Shown: positions 32,791 to 45,360, numbered from the stretch's first letter. The stretch is 64,000 nucleotides of DNA from Eutypa lata (GCA_022661535.1 JAKULF010000002.1:1116001-1180000), one strand, 5' to 3'. Notes: generated from the sequence alone by a model not told the origin. Numbers and translations: made by a program.

Positions 32791-34826
32791 TCAAAAAGCC
32801 CAAGCACAATCCTCCCTCAGCGGCGGCACCTCAGGGACATCGCCCTCGAACCTCCCGGCGGCGGCCATCTTCGCGTAGACGGCCCTCACGGCCTCGGTGT
32901 AGTCCGTCGCGGGGTCGACCGGCTCCGTGTCCGGGTTGTACCCGGGCGGGCCGTCGGGGAATATGATCTTGCGCCACTTGCCGGTAGCGGGGTTCCGCAG
33001 CCCGGGCACCGGGACCGCCGACTGGCCCCCGTCCTGTGGCGACGGCCGCTGGTCCTCGTACCGGTCCTGGTCTACCTTCCACCGGTACGCGACGGGCTGC
33101 CCCATCCAGGACGTCAGGCGCCCGTTGGCGTCGCGCGTGGCGTAGCTCGAGAGGGGCGGGTGCTGCTTTTTGCTGTTGGGGCCGTAGGGGTTGTTGTTAT
33201 TGCTGCTGTTGTTATTAGGTTGTGATGTATTGCCGTTGGGTTGCTGCTGTTGAGCTGCTTGGGGTTGTGCGAATGGGTTGCTGGCAGCAGGGGTGGCGGT
33301 GTTGTTGTTTGCCGTTGGCGCTGTTGGAGCTCCGAATGGGGACGATTGTTGCTGCGCAGGTTGTTGTGCGGGTTGACCGAAAGGGTTCGGGCTCTTGGCG
33401 GCGCCGGCAAGCGAGCCGAACCCGGATGTAGCGGTGCTCGAGGGCTGTCCGAACGGATTATTCTGGGCTGCTGGGGCAGCAGCGGTCGTGGTGGTGTTCA
33501 TCGGTTGACTCGAAGCAGCAAGTCCATTGTTGTTCTGCTGTGCCTGCGCGAAGGGGTTACTAGTCGCAGCAGCAGAAGCGGCAGCGGGTTGGCCGAAAGG
33601 ATTCGAATTCGGAGTCGAGGTCGCTGGCGCACCGAATGGGTTCGGTTTCTGTCCCAGAGCTGATGGTTGGCCGAAAGCGCTCGGTGTGCTTTGAGCTGTT
33701 GCTGCTACCTGGCCGAACCCTGACGGTGCCGAGGATGATGCTGCGGAACCGAAGGGGTTCGGCTTCTGTCCTAGAGCCGACGTCTGGCCAAACGCAGGAC
33801 CAGATGAACCGATTTGGGAAGGTTGCCCGAAGGCGGGAGCAGCTGCGCCCATTTGTGACGGCTTTCCGAATGCAGGGCCAGATGCACCCATCTGTGATGG
33901 CTGGCCGAAGGAAGGACTACTAGATGAGGCGAAGGGATTCGGCTTCTGTCCCATCGCCGAAGGTTGACCGAATGCAGGGCTTGCTCCGGTGGTATTGTTA
34001 GTACCACCGCCAGCGAACGGATTTGCTGGGCTCGCAGATTGGAAGGGATTCTGTTGTGCGGGGGTGGAACTCGCGGCTCCGAAAGGGTTGGCAGAGAAGC
34101 CGCCGCCCTGTTGAGCAGCGTTCCTCGCAAAGACGCCATTTGTACCGCCTTGTATCGTGTTCTGGTTGCAGTGGTCTATGCGATTCGGGTGCTTGCTATC
34201 AGCTGCTAGGACAAATTGCACTGCGCCATCGAGGTTGTTTAGCGTCGTTTGGATCTGCTGTTCGGCATGCTGATATAGGCCTTGGACTTCAGTGAACTAG
34301 ACAGATGTTTAGTTAGTAGGCCGACCAGAGTAAATAATAATAATAGTAATAGTAATAACCATTGCCAAAAGAGGAATCTTACTGCTTGTTGGGGATTCGC
34401 AGAGCCTGAGACGTATAACCTCACTTCCTCGAGACTCTGCTCCCGGGGGTACCCTCCGAACAGTTGCTCCGGGGCGTCCCTTCCAGGACCGTAACACGAT
34501 AGTATCCATGAAGGGCGCTCGTCAGCCAAGTCAAGTTTTATGCTATCTTTCGTGACTTTGTACTGGTTGGTTGGTCCTGCAGAACCCCCAGCTCCTCCGC
34601 CACTTCCGGGATTGCTCAGGGCACCAAAGCGGTTGGTATTAGAACTAGGTGCTCCGAATGGGTTCGAGGTTGCGCCTTGATGTTCGAATCTGCAATTGGC
34701 TAGAACACGAAGGAATATTTAGTAAAAGTATCAGGAAACGAGAAGTGTTGAATGCGATATAGCAGGGGAGACGTTACCTCCATTCCGACAATTTCCCTGT
34801 TGGTAGAACTTGCAAAGAGGTGCCAT
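32791..34826 (-). CDS. nup42: CCCH zinc-finger FG nucleoporin, Nup42/Amo1-like
   Basis: Three exons, 34826-34778, 34699-34383 and 34296-32791, give 623 aa. A CCCH finger split by the first intron opens the protein (CKFYQQGNCRNGANCRFEH, residues 5-23). A conserved region follows (QYKVTKDSIKLDLADERPSW, then the YPREQSLEEVRLY segment). The middle is an FG-repeat domain with many NPFG, PFG and AFGQPS units (about 180-500). The C-terminus has a conserved block (GKWRKIIFPDGPPGYNPD) ending PLREDCAWAF. This architecture is that of Nup42/NUPL2/Amo1, a cytoplasmic-side nuclear-pore protein that helps mRNA export by activating the Dbp5-Gle1 step. The first exon is only 49 nt. Low-complexity FG repeats are expected to vary between strains. 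Confidence 0.85.
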
Positions 34827-35460
34827 ATTGAAGTGTCACAACGATCGGTGGTCGTTTCAAGGCATACTCTGCCTCAGAAATGATTCAGATAGATTAGTAA
34901 CCTGTAGGATATCTACTTCCTATGCCGAGAAGAAAATATTGTGTTAATGAATAGATACTATGGCATCAATTGAAGTATAAAAGTTGAAGTGTGTGAACAA
35001 AGACAAGAGGCTGAAATCGCGGAGCTTAGAGCTAGAGCTCTACTGCAAGGTAAGTACCTAGCTTAATGGATAGCTCAACCCCCAGCCTCGCCTTACCATA
35101 GCGCATCGTCGTCACTGAACAGTGGGTCCTTACTTCATATCATCCATACAGATAACACTAAGCAGATATGACTTTATCAGGCGTTATATATATAAGGTAT
35201 GCAGTTATCCATAACAATGAAGTGCTGCTTTTAATTATAAGTAGGATATAACTAGCATGATGGCTTTGTCTGCAATGAATTAAAGTGCGACATATATAAG
35301 TAAGTATGCATGCTTTGATTACCTAATTATGATGTGTACTATACGTACGTTACCTACTAGAGCTGTGTAGGAGGAAACATCCGTAAAAAAAAATAATAAA
35401 TAAAAAATAAATAAAAAATAAAAAAAACCCCCCTCCGGTTCGACAAGCCAAACAAAACCC

Positions 35461-35465
35461 AAAAA
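35461..35465 (-). terminator. Pol III T-run terminator of tRNA-Ile
   Basis: Five T on the minus strand, five bases after the tRNA discriminator base, the usual Pol III stop. Confidence 0.75.
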
Positions 35466-35470
35466 GTAAA

Positions 35471-35571
35471 TGGTCACGGAGAGGCTTGAACTCTCGGCTT
35501 TCGCATTACATGACACTTCCTGAGGAGAAGAAGTATTAGTACGACACTCTAACCAACTGAGTTACGCGACC
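35471..35571 (-). tRNA. tRNA-Ile (anticodon AAU) with a 27-nt intron
   Basis: On the minus strand the 7-bp acceptor stem pairs GGTCGCG with CGTGACC (one G-U), discriminator A. The D arm is ACTC/GAGT with loop AGTTGGTTA. The anticodon stem TCGTA/TGCGA encloses loop CTAATA-A with anticodon AAT (35535-35537). The T arm is GAGAG-TTCAAGC-CTCTC. An intron at the canonical position after base 37 spans 35507-35533. A T5 Pol III terminator follows at 35461-35465. AAU is modified to IAU and reads AUU/AUC codons. The mature length is 74 nt before CCA addition. All stems were checked base by base. Confidence 0.9.
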
Positions 35572-36381
35572 TTTCATTGGAGATTTCTGCTCATTATAGA
35601 TTCCTATAAGGATGTGAATTGGGCAATGAGGATGTGCAGCTGTGGGGTGGGGGCAGGGTACCTACCTACTACCTAGGTATTTGTGGGCTCAGAAGTAGAA
35701 TGGCCCGAAGAGATACCGTATCGTACAGGCAGACAGGAAGACCGATAGGTACCTACTTTAGAAACCTGGATATCACATTAAATGGGAATGTAAGCAACAG
35801 TTTAAAACTATCGAATATTGATGAATCAGGCACGAAGTATTTTACGGGATTTGGGGGACCTGAGTACCTACATGTATACCAGTAGTGGGCGTGGGCCGAT
35901 TTCAAGACGAGGATTCCTCATCCATGAGTAATGCATGGCCAGTTAAAATACGGTCATCAAGACGTCTCTTGTTTACTACCGCAGAATATTCTGATAGGCA
36001 CTTTAGGTAATAGCCCAGCTACATACATTAGGTATGTACATGTAGGTAGTTACGTAGTACGTATAGATGCGGGTTCATAACTTGGATATGAGCCCATGAC
36101 AGCTTCAGCTCTCTGAGACAATATCGTGCGTGGTATGGTCAAATCGTGTCGGCCCGGCGCAAAACGGCAATACTTAAATAGGAATGGAAGTGCCTTCATC
36201 AGAAGAACGACGACTGCATCATAGAACAGGAGAGAGAAGGAATCACGAAACTAATTGGACTTAGACTTATACTGTAGTAGTTATACATAAGCTTCACTAA
36301 TTACCCCTTCCTCATGAATTGATGTTATCCTACTATCTACATAACCAAATATCATATAGCCTTTCAAGGAGACGACCGATT

Positions 36382-37692
36382 TCACGGCGATGCTGTATTG
36401 TCAATGAGCGGCTTGAGCCCCTGCTCGACATAATCCGGCGACCTCCAATCGGACCAGTCGTGGCTCAACAGACCCCAGGTCTCCTCGTAATCCTGGGTGT
36501 TCGAGCGGATGTAGTAGCTGCCAGCGAGGACCCAGATGAACCAGCCGGCCTTCTCGGTCGACAGCAGGTCGGCCAGGCACGTCGAGTAGACGCTCTGCCA
36601 GTCCTGCGCGACGTCGAACCCGAACTCGGTCAGCAGCACGGGGAACACGTTGACGGCGGCCTCGTCCTCCGGGTGCAGGGCCTGGTAGCCCTTGTTGTAG
36701 AGGTCGCTCTGCAGGCTGTCGCAGTTCGAGGCCGAGTTGGCGTAGTTGTGCAGCTCGAGCACGAGCTTGTCCTCGCCGTACCCCGCGAAATCCCCCCGGC
36801 TGAAGACGCCGCTCCCCGGCGTCAGCGCCGTGCCCTGCACCACGGGCGTGAGCCAGGTGTCGAAGTCGAGCCCGGACAGCACGACCAGCACGTCCGGGTT
36901 CGCGCCGTGGATCGCGTCGGCGCCCTGCCGCACGTACTCGTACCAGTCCTGCCAGTTGTACGACTCGCGCTCGAGCGCGGGGTTGCTGTCGGGGGTGCGC
37001 AGCTCGTTGCGCAGCGACATGGACGTCAGGGCGGGCCAGGCCCGGCCGTGGTCCGCCATGTAGGCGAGCCCGCGGGCCCAGTTCTCCACGTCGAAGTACG
37101 TGTCGCCGAACCAGGAGTTCCCGTCGCCGGTGTTGCAGCACCACGCACCCTGCGACATGTGGTTGTCGAGGTTGACGTAGACCTCCTGCCGCGCGCACTC
37201 GGCCGCCACCGCGTCGAAGACCTGCAGCCGCGTCGTCGCCTCGTCGAAGCCCGGGTTCCGCGCCAGGAACTCCGCGAACCGGGCCGGGCCGTTGGTCGCG
37301 CCCAGCGCCTGCGTGAAGGCCGCCTGCACCGTGATGTCCTCGCCCCCGTTGGCGTAGATCTCGTCGACCATCTGGATGGCGTAGGTCAGGCGGATGGCGT
37401 TGATGCCGATGCTCTTGATCTTGGAGACGACGGTCTCGATAGACTGGTACGCTAGCCCATCTGGAATCATAACCTCTCCGTGGCCGGGCCAGTTAGTGCC
37501 GGCGTAAACAACGGTTTCGTTCTGTGTGTTCTTGATGTCACGGCCGGATGTGACGAGAGGTTTGAAGGGCCAGGCGCCATCTTGGCGATACTCGTGGGTT
37601 CCTAGTGGACTGGCATGTAGAACGGGCGCGAGCAGACCGATGCCCACGGCTAGGAAGGAACCGAGGGGAGAACGAAGCAATGATTTGAACAT
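36382..37692 (-). CDS. Secreted glycoside hydrolase family 5 (cellulase-like)
   Basis: Single exon of 436 aa when started at the Met that opens a signal peptide (MFKSLLRSPLGSFLAVGIG, followed by LLAPVLHA). An in-frame ATG 42 bases upstream would add 14 residues ahead of the signal and is less likely. The protein has GH5 hallmarks: acid/base in SMSLRNELRTP (about E230), His in LVLELHNYAN, nucleophile in VLLTEFGFD (about E356), and a conserved Trp in GWFIWVLAGSYY. GH5 enzymes cleave beta-1,4-glucans, mannans or related glycans with retention; the subfamily is not certain. The gene is very G+C-rich and intronless, unlike most neighbours. A TATA box lies about 80 bases upstream. Confidence 0.9.
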   Translation of the reverse strand: MFKSLLRSPLGSFLAVGIGLLAPVLHASPLGTHEYRQDGAWPFKPLVTSGRDIKNTQNETVVYAGTNWPGHGEVMIPDGLAYQSIETVVSKIKSIGINAIRLTYAIQMVDEIYANGGEDITVQAAFTQALGATNGPARFAEFLARNPGFDEATTRLQVFDAVAAECARQEVYVNLDNHMSQGAWCCNTGDGNSWFGDTYFDVENWARGLAYMADHGRAWPALTSMSLRNELRTPDSNPALERESYNWQDWYEYVRQGADAIHGANPDVLVVLSGLDFDTWLTPVVQGTALTPGSGVFSRGDFAGYGEDKLVLELHNYANSASNCDSLQSDLYNKGYQALHPEDEAAVNVFPVLLTEFGFDVAQDWQSVYSTCLADLLSTEKAGWFIWVLAGSYYIRSNTQDYEETWGLLSHDWSDWRSPDYVEQGLKPLIDNTASP

Positions 37693-38749
37693 TTTGGCGT
37701 AACTGACAGGCAAATCATCACAGTTCAACAACATCTAAACTAATTGTCATGCGGCATAGGGCATAGCTACTTATATAGATAGCCACACCCAACCCCGGCA
37801 ATTTGCCATTAACATGTGACGTTATGATGCCACCATCGTCCACTTCGGGTCTCAGCCGAGAGCTATAGTGAGGATTTATCAATAGACTGGAGACGTTGGA
37901 GTAAACGCTCAGGGACTAACTAAGACATGTAGGCCAAGGCCTCAACACGAGGCTCAAGCACCATCATTCCCCCGAGCGGCAAGAATTTCGCCGCCCTATA
38001 AGGCGTTGTTCATTATAGTGGTCCGGCATCCTCGGACTGCAATTTACACATGAAATCCCATTATTATCGAGCCACTAGAGAGATAAAGTAGAGCTAAGAA
38101 TTAGGGAAGACGGATAGAGGAGGGGCAAAGAAGGGGGGATACCACCCCTGCATTATAGGTATTCCCACATTCCACCGGGCCTCCACTGCACCGTACGTAT
38201 TTATGTATCTCCATAACCGCGCCTCTGATAACCTTCGGATTCTAGCCTATTTTCCTGTTTTCCTATCGGAAGATGCGTCATGCGACCCTGTTCGGATTAG
38301 CGAACGTTCGTTGTCGGAGCGCCAAGTTCGATTGCACTGCACAGAGGTCTGGATCTGTTTACCCATGAGGACCGAAAGCCGTGGCGTTACCAGGGAACTT
38401 GGTTCCTGCCAAGCCGGCAGAGAGCGATCGCATCCCCAATTCACTCGTATAACTTCGGAAGCCCTTTCTGATTAGGTCATTGGATGAAGGAAACTTTTAT
38501 ATGTATGTATGGATCGGCTATCTAATATCCAGTCTACATGTATCCATCAACCCATCCTTATATACTATTTAGACGAGTAAAGCTACCTGCGGCCCCGGAA
38601 TCCAGGATGCTCAAGTTAGTCATCGTAGCTTATACCCAACGTTCACCTCACAGGAACCTAACTACCTAATGTACCTAGCACATATATACATACGTACGTA
38701 CCTACATATGCCAACCCCATAGGTATCCCTATTTACATACACGTAGTAC
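37693..38749. other. GH5 promoter and P450 3' flank
   Basis: No gene. It contains the GH5 TATA box and, towards 38640-38750, dense TACCTA/ACGTAC words. ORFs at 38203-38475 and its complement are unsupported. Confidence 0.5.
37770..37777 (-). promoter_or_regulatory. TATA box of the GH5 gene
   Basis: TATATAAG on the minus strand, about 78-85 bases before the ATG at 37692. The function is inferred from position. Confidence 0.55.
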
Positions 38750-40996
38750 CTAGACCACCCGTCTCCTAAACTCAACCATCGGCCCATCCTTCAAGCTAGT
38801 AAACTGATCAACAAGCTGAAACTCATCAACGCGATGACGACCCCACTCGGCGCCGGGCCTGCCCCCCTCGGCGGGATCCGGGCACCCCGCCACGACCGCC
38901 TTGCGGAGGTCATACAGGTACAGGGTGCGCGCCAGCGCCGTCATCATCTCGGCGTACGCGAGGCCCTTGCCAATGCACCCCCGGGGCCCGATGCTAAAGG
39001 GGCAGAACGCGCCCTGCGCAAGCGCCACATCGGTTTCCGTCACCACATTGTTGTTGTTGGTATTCCCCTTCTCATCACCATATCCATACCCACTCCCCCC
39101 TTCCTTCTCCTCCCCCACGATCCACCGCTCCGGTATAAACGCAAACGGACGCGGATAGTACCCCGGGTGGTGATGAACCGTGTAGTGCGGGACGCCGACG
39201 ACGACGCCGGCGGGGACGTGCTCGCCGTCGACGACCAGGCCGCCGGGTAGGACCTCGCGCGGCGGGACGCCGCCGACCGACGGCGAGAGCCGCATCGCCT
39301 CGTCGATGCAGGCGCGCAGGTACGTGCACGAGTTCAGCGCGGCGCCTTGCCGGATCGCCTCCTCCTTGTTGTCGGTGTCGGTGTCGGCAGAGGCAGAGGC
39401 GAACGCGCGGCGGACCTCCGAGGTGGCCCGCGCCAGGGCCGCGCTGTTGCGCACCAGGTAGAAGAGCGTGGCTGCCATGGCCGTCGAGGTCGTGTCCGAG
39501 CCTGCTATGATCCTAATATTCCCCCATCGTCACGTTAGCGCTCGAGAGGACCGGAAATTGCCTTTTTTCTTTTTTCTTCTTCTTCTTTGTCTTCTGCTGC
39601 TCTAGCATTCAAGGTGGTATGATAGGACAGGATGTGATGAGATGAGATGAGATGAGGAATATGATGATAATGATGATGACGATGATACTATGTCGAGTTC
39701 CACTTACAGCAGGTTCGACTCAGCCCACAACTCCGGCGTCGTGAAGCCCTGGCCCGTCTCGGGATCGCGCGCCTTCAGGAGATGGTAGAAGAAATCGCGA
39801 CGGTCGGTGTCATCCCCGAGCTTGGTGCGCTCCGTTAGCTGCGCCTTGCTGTAGGTCATGTACTTGGCGCGTCCGGCTGCGATCCGGTGGAACAGGACTT
39901 TGTCGAGATGGAGCTTGCCGACTAGGGGCATCGTGCCGCACTACGTTATAAGTAAGTAAGCAAGTAAGTATTGTTAGAGAGTGTCACAGGATCCCTCTTC
40001 CGCATAGCAGCATCCTTCCATTCATAGAATATTTAGAGAGGGGCAGGTAGGTAGGGAGGTAGGTTAGGTAGAACTCACGATCAAATGTCTCGTAGTCGCA
40101 AGCGAGACCAACTCCAGCGCATAGCGGTTATCGGGCCTCTCCAGCATGTGGAAAGCCTTCCCGAAGCACAAATCGCCGAGGATATCCATGGAGAGGTAAT
40201 TGCACCAGTCGGACATATTCCTCGGGGTAGACCAGCCCTTGCGCTCCACATCCACATCCACATCACTACTGGCCTTACCACCATCACCACCAAGCTGCTC
40301 GCAGAACGTCCGGATGTTGGCCAGCACGTACCGCTCCATCTCGCGGATGGCGCCGTCGGAGAAGGCCTGCGAGAGCACGCGGCGCTTGCGGGCGTGCAGG
40401 GCCTTGTCCCGCGTGTTGTGCGTGTTGGGCATCGGGTGCTGGAACGCCCCGTAGAACTCCGCCTTGCCCACGTTCGCCCGGAACCCGTAGATCTCCTTTA
40501 GGGCCGTGTTGGAGTTGAAGGAGAGGCTGTTGGGCCCGAACCGCACGATCTTGCCTGGTTTTGGGGGTTGGTTGTGTTAGTTCTTTTGTGTGTTTGTGCA
40601 TGTGTGGGGGCGTGGGCGTGGGCGTATGTGTGGATGATGGTGGTCATGCAGTATAGGAAGGGGAGGTGTTCAGGATATGTTAAGGACATCAGCAGCAGCT
40701 CGTACCGTAGCGCTCATGCATCCTCCAGAACTCTAGGTGCCGGTCGCCCTTCCAGGCGTGGTAGAGTTGGTAGACATCTGTGATTTTGGCCAAGAATGGC
40801 CCCGGGTACTTAGCCAAGGGGTGGAAGAAGACTCTGTACACCACTAGACCGACGACCTGGGATCAATGTCAGTCCGGTAGTTCTCTGTTCTGTTGATTTG
40901 TGCCCACCCATCTCGACTCTCGCAACTTACATAAACAGCCGCAGCAACAACTGCACCAAGCAGGACGTAAGATAAATCGACGATAGCCATCTTCAT
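38750..40996 (-). CDS. Cytochrome P450 monooxygenase
   Basis: Five exons on the minus strand, 40996-40931, 40856-40706, 40554-40079, 39940-39708 and 39512-38750, give 562 aa. The N-terminus is a membrane anchor ([20 protein letters not shown]) followed by the hinge HPLAKYPGP. The I-helix is [11 protein letters not shown], the K-helix ExxR is in [10 protein letters not shown], and PERW follows. The heme loop [14 protein letters not shown] carries the ligand Cys at about residue 488. All motifs are intact, so it should be a functional ER-bound monooxygenase. The overall form is that of the benzoate-hydroxylase-like or isotrichodermin-hydroxylase-like group, but the substrate cannot be told. A variable insert with polyAsn (GNTNNNNVV) lies before the heme loop. 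It lies upstream of the GH5 gene on the same strand; no functional link is evident. A second Met at 40990 could also serve as start. Confidence 0.92.
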
Positions 40997-43800
40997 GTCT
41001 GCCCTATGTAGCTAAAAACGTTCACGTATATAATAATGCAATACCCTTTCTCCGAAACTTCCCTAGGTCACTGGATGGAAGTACGTCGTATATATGTATA
41101 TGAAATAGCATTGGAACCCCTTAATATGCCTCATATACCAGAAGTGATGCTGACTCTCTCACGTAGCGGGGAACAATAGATAAAACATGTCAGCAAAGAA
41201 GAAGTGTAGAGTAAGATTTCGTTTTAAAGTGCCATTGTCCTTGTGACCGGCTTTTTGATATACCTACATATGTAGGCTCGGCTTGACGCGGAAACCCATC
41301 CAACGCCATGACGCATGAGTCCCTCCAATCAGGACACAAAGAACTGTGCGGCTACTCGCGGAACCCAGGCTTGACAACGACCTTCCGCATGCTCCGTCCA
41401 CCGCTACGGACTATCTGCGTGGTACATAAGGTATCCTTTGTTCGTGTGTTGGAGAGGGGTACCTACAGATGTATGTAGGTAAGCAATAATTCCGCATCTC
41501 CATACTACAACCGTACTCGAGTTATCCTCATAGCATCTCGAGAAGGGGGTTGGTTGCCGTTGCTACTACATACATAAGATTGGTGATACCGCCTGACCGC
41601 ATGCGATACATATGTACAACCCGTTAGGATGAGCCGGCCTATCAATATCTTTCCCAGGTAATGGGAATCGGGGATCGACACCGCGTCTGCGTCTGCGCCT
41701 ATGTCTGCGTGCTGGTGTTGCAAAGTCGGCTTCGGCAATCTGTTGCACAATACATACCTAGGTATCTATCACGATGCAATTATGACGAGTAGATGTGGCG
41801 CCAAGCATTTGATAACCTCGGGGCGTACATACCGATAACGTGGGGTAACATGGATGAGTGGTATTCGAGAATTGACTTCATCATGAACCTATCAAACTAT
41901 CAATATATATCTGCTAACTACATGTACATACATTTTATATGTATCCAATCCCTAATTGTTGATTGGATGAAATATGTACAACTCCCCGGTGCCCAGCGCT
42001 ATATACCTATACCACGTACTAATGTAATGGCGCTTAAATAATTACAAATATATCACTTTGAGCTGGCACCCCTTAAGAGAGGGTTTGTATAATGGATAAC
42101 TACTTCCCGTACCATTTTAACATCTGGTGGTTTTCTTTTTTGCAAGTTTGGTTGCCTTATCTGCTTATGTTTTGTATTTGAACACTTTTCATATGCGAAG
42201 TATCAAGGTTCGTCTTGGTGTGACCTTATTCTTATGAACCTTGTTATACTCTGTGGTTGAACATTAAGTAACTAACTAACATGCTCAATAGGGTAACTAT
42301 GGAATAAGAAAAAGACATAACATGGAAGTTCAATCAGGAGTATTAGATTCTCATGATAATTATGCAAGTACTTATCTGCGGTGAGTATAAGTATAACTAG
42401 GTCCTGGCGGTAAGAACGGAATTCATGATTTCCGCCAGTGGGGCTGTGCATTGCTTAGATGGGAATGTGTAATTATGTCGAATTGGGGTCTCTTCAATGC
42501 TACCTATCAACTTAACCTCAGGTTGTTGTCTACCTCATTGAGAAAGTAGATTTATATACGTAGGATGTGCCACCGTCACTTGAACCTACAATCCTCATAT
42601 CATATGATCAAGTGAATTCTACTTGATATATCTATCTACTACGTACATATAAAGAATCATATCAGAAGATGCCGCCTGTGAAGGTCAAAGCCAGGTATTA
42701 ATGAAGTTGTACATACGGAGACGTGCTGTGCCCCCACATCTCAAACACGAAACTAAAACGCAACCCACCGTGGGGCAGCCAATCGGTAGCAGCCGTGACG
42801 ATAGCGAACTTTAGATAAGGGCCTATTCGAGGTTAGTTAGAACCTGTCAGGGGCATTCTGGCATTCTAGCGTTCATCAATCCATCAATGCAACGATACAT
42901 TTTTGGAGGGCTCCTTGAGGCGCTAACATGGACCTGCAATTGGCCTTTCGTATTTCGCCGTATTGGCCGAATGAATGAATGAATGAATCCCTTCAATCTG
43001 TAGTTATTAATTAAATCCCTTAGTTATGTAGGTACGTAGTTAGTATGTAAAGTACTGTACTGTGTAAACTTTGGTTGCGGGTCTTTATCTTTTTATACAA
43101 TTCCAGCCCATCCGCTCCGAGATTTTCTAACAACCACACGAAACTCTGCACTGCAATCTCTCGCTTTTCCTTGTTATTGTTCTTTTTTAAGCTTTGCTGT
43201 GAATAGCGTTCCAGCTGGCCGGTCATTCATTATAGGACGAAAGCAAGCGAAACGTCAAATCAAACAATACATAGGAAGCAGCAAGAAAGCCATTCCCCTC
43301 ATTTTTTTTTTGGGTTTGAAATCTTGCAAACGAGGAAAGATAGACAGACCCCCGTGGGGACTGAACTTGATCACTCTTGCCTGCCACCCTGCCACTCTTT
43401 CAACTATCGAATATCTACTACTGCATTCAGTGCATTGTACAATCGTTACTCGATTCTCTCAAGCCTTTCCCCACGTATGTCATCGTCGAGCAGATCGAGT
43501 TGTATTCTATGACAATCTTGCGACTAACACCCAACCGACCGACTATCTATTAGTTATAACTACTACGTACATACATCCAATTAGTTATATACTACATTCA
43601 TACACACATACATACACATACACGCCGGTGACCGACCGACTACCGATAACGCAAGCCCGGGACGAATTGACGAAATCACCACCACCACTATCACGATACA
43701 CACTCACCATACATAACATACATACATACCCATACCAAGCCTCTAGTTAGGTAATCTGCCGGGAACTCACACGACGGATACACACATACATACACACACA
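40997..43800. other. Gene-empty region of 2.8 kb
   Basis: I see no gene, tRNA or repeat termini. It has four to five AATG units at 42970-42988 and an A+T-rich section at 41760-42700. The final 500 bases (43,300-43,800), rich in TACATACA words, likely carry the promoter and leader of the gene at 43801. ORFs at 41505-41750, 41793-42041 and 43199-43750 are unsupported. Confidence 0.5.
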
Positions 43801-44436
43801 ATGATCATCCCCAATCTTCATGAAGGCCGCGATTCGGAGGGGCTCGTCTCCCGAGCGGTCCAAGAGATCTCCTCCTCCGGCGCCGCGAAATCGGCATTGG
43901 CGCGGTTCTCCCACCTGATGGCGCGGTACCTCGCATTGCGCGCGGACGACGACGAGAAGACCGATGCGGAATGCCATCCGCAGCCGAATGTGGACCTGTG
44001 CGAGAAGCAATCGGCAGCGTCGCATATCGACATCATCGTTCCCGTGTGCATAGGGTATGTTCTCAATATGTACTGCTCTCTCTCCTCTCTCCTCTCCTTC
44101 CCTTGCCCTCACTTCCCCTTCCCATTCCCATTCCGTTTTATCCCTTCTCTTCCGTTCTTTTCCTTCCTTTGTTCGCCTTTCTTCGTTTCCTACCCTACCC
44201 TACCCTACCCCGAATTCATTTGCTTCCATGTTGTGTGATCTTGCAGTAGTTATGGCTTGGTTAGCTAGAAAACGTTCTAATAAATAAAATGTAGTGCCGC
44301 CCTCCTCATCGGACTCCTCGCAACCCTCTGCTACCTAAACATGAAGCGAAAGAAGCGCGACGAGGCGGAGTGGTCATCTAAGAACAACCACGAGATGGAG
44401 GATTACGGCATCGAGGCGCGCCCCTCGCGGCGGTAA
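43801..44436 (+). CDS. Small single-pass membrane protein, unknown function
   Basis: Two exons, 43801-44054 and 44295-44436, give 131 aa. The intron is long for this window (240 nt) and T/C-rich, with donor GTATGT and branch TTCTAATAAA. The phase was chosen because it alone extends a hydrophobic helix across the junction: HIDIIVPVCIG joined to AALLIGLLATLCYL, about residues 76-99. No cleavable signal peptide is seen. The helix is followed by a basic stop-transfer (NMKRKKRDE), so the C-terminus (HEMEDYGIEARPSRR) is probably cytosolic. The N-terminal 75 residues have two Cys (58, 67) that could pair outside. I do not recognise a named family. Confidence 0.68.
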
Positions 44437-44492
44437 CCAACGTCAACGTTGAGTTAGCGCAGCTAGTGCTGGTCTGGTAGTAGCATGCGACC

Positions 44493-44528
44493 ACCTACCT
44501 ACTTACCTACCTACCTACCTACCTACCT
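44493..44528. repeat. (TACC)n repeat
   Basis: About eight TACC units with one interruption. Confidence 0.85.
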
Positions 44529-45360
44529 CCGCAGTTAGGGGCCGGTAGCTAAGAGGGGTGGGTTTTGGCTTTTCATCGCTGCTGTATTGGAATTGAGATG
44601 CCCTCATGTCTGTTTCTGGTTTTGCTTGCTTGCTTATTGGCTGGCTGGTATGTCTTGTCCTTTGGTGACAGGACGGTGTACAGACAGGCAAGCAAGCAGG
44701 CAGATCTACACGTCTAAGTTATGTGTTATGCTGTGTTGTATTATGTTGTATTTTCGGTTCCATCCGGAATGGCACTGTAAGCGGAAAATACAACGAACGG
44801 ACGGACGGCATCGATAACGAGGGAGTGAGAACGAACATACGTCTTGGCTCTCTCTCTACACATGATGGGTATATATACAGATAGGGGGGCGGACGGACGA
44901 GGAAAAGTCGGTTCAATTCGCATACATCTATCCATCTATCCGACCAATCAGCAGAACCAGGAGTAAATATTTGGTAGCATTTCTTCTTCAAGCAGCGAGG
45001 AGTACATTATAGGGTTTTAAGGCAGGCAGGCGTTCCGGCTTGATCGATCGATCGATTAGCTGTATACATACTTGCTTACGTATTATGTATTGTCTTCATT
45101 CATTCATTCATTGTTCATGTATATCTTGTACTTGTACGCGCACACACGCATGCATTATAGGTAGAGCAGAGCAGAGTAGAAAGTCATGCTGTGTAGCTAG
45201 CTAGCAGGTAGCTTGCTTGCTACTCAGCGAAGTAGACGGACTACTATGGAATTATTGAGGTTTTATACGCACACACAGTTGACATTATATATAACTATCT
45301 TCCATGGACCATGGACATAATGAAGTAAATGAATAACCCAATTGATGATGAGTGAGGTCC

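Larger units (their letters stand above)
34827..36381. other. Intergenic region carrying a tRNA gene
   Basis: Apart from the tRNA at 35471-35571 no gene is seen. An A-rich AAATAA stretch lies at 35387-35428, beside a run of C. TAGGTA/TACCTA words are frequent at 35655-35760 and 36010-36065. Confidence 0.6.

Noticed and set aside
36319..37455. 378-aa plus-strand ORF opposite the GH5 gene
   Set aside because: Val/Arg-rich antisense shadow of a G+C-rich gene; the minus strand has the signal peptide and GH5 catalytic residues.
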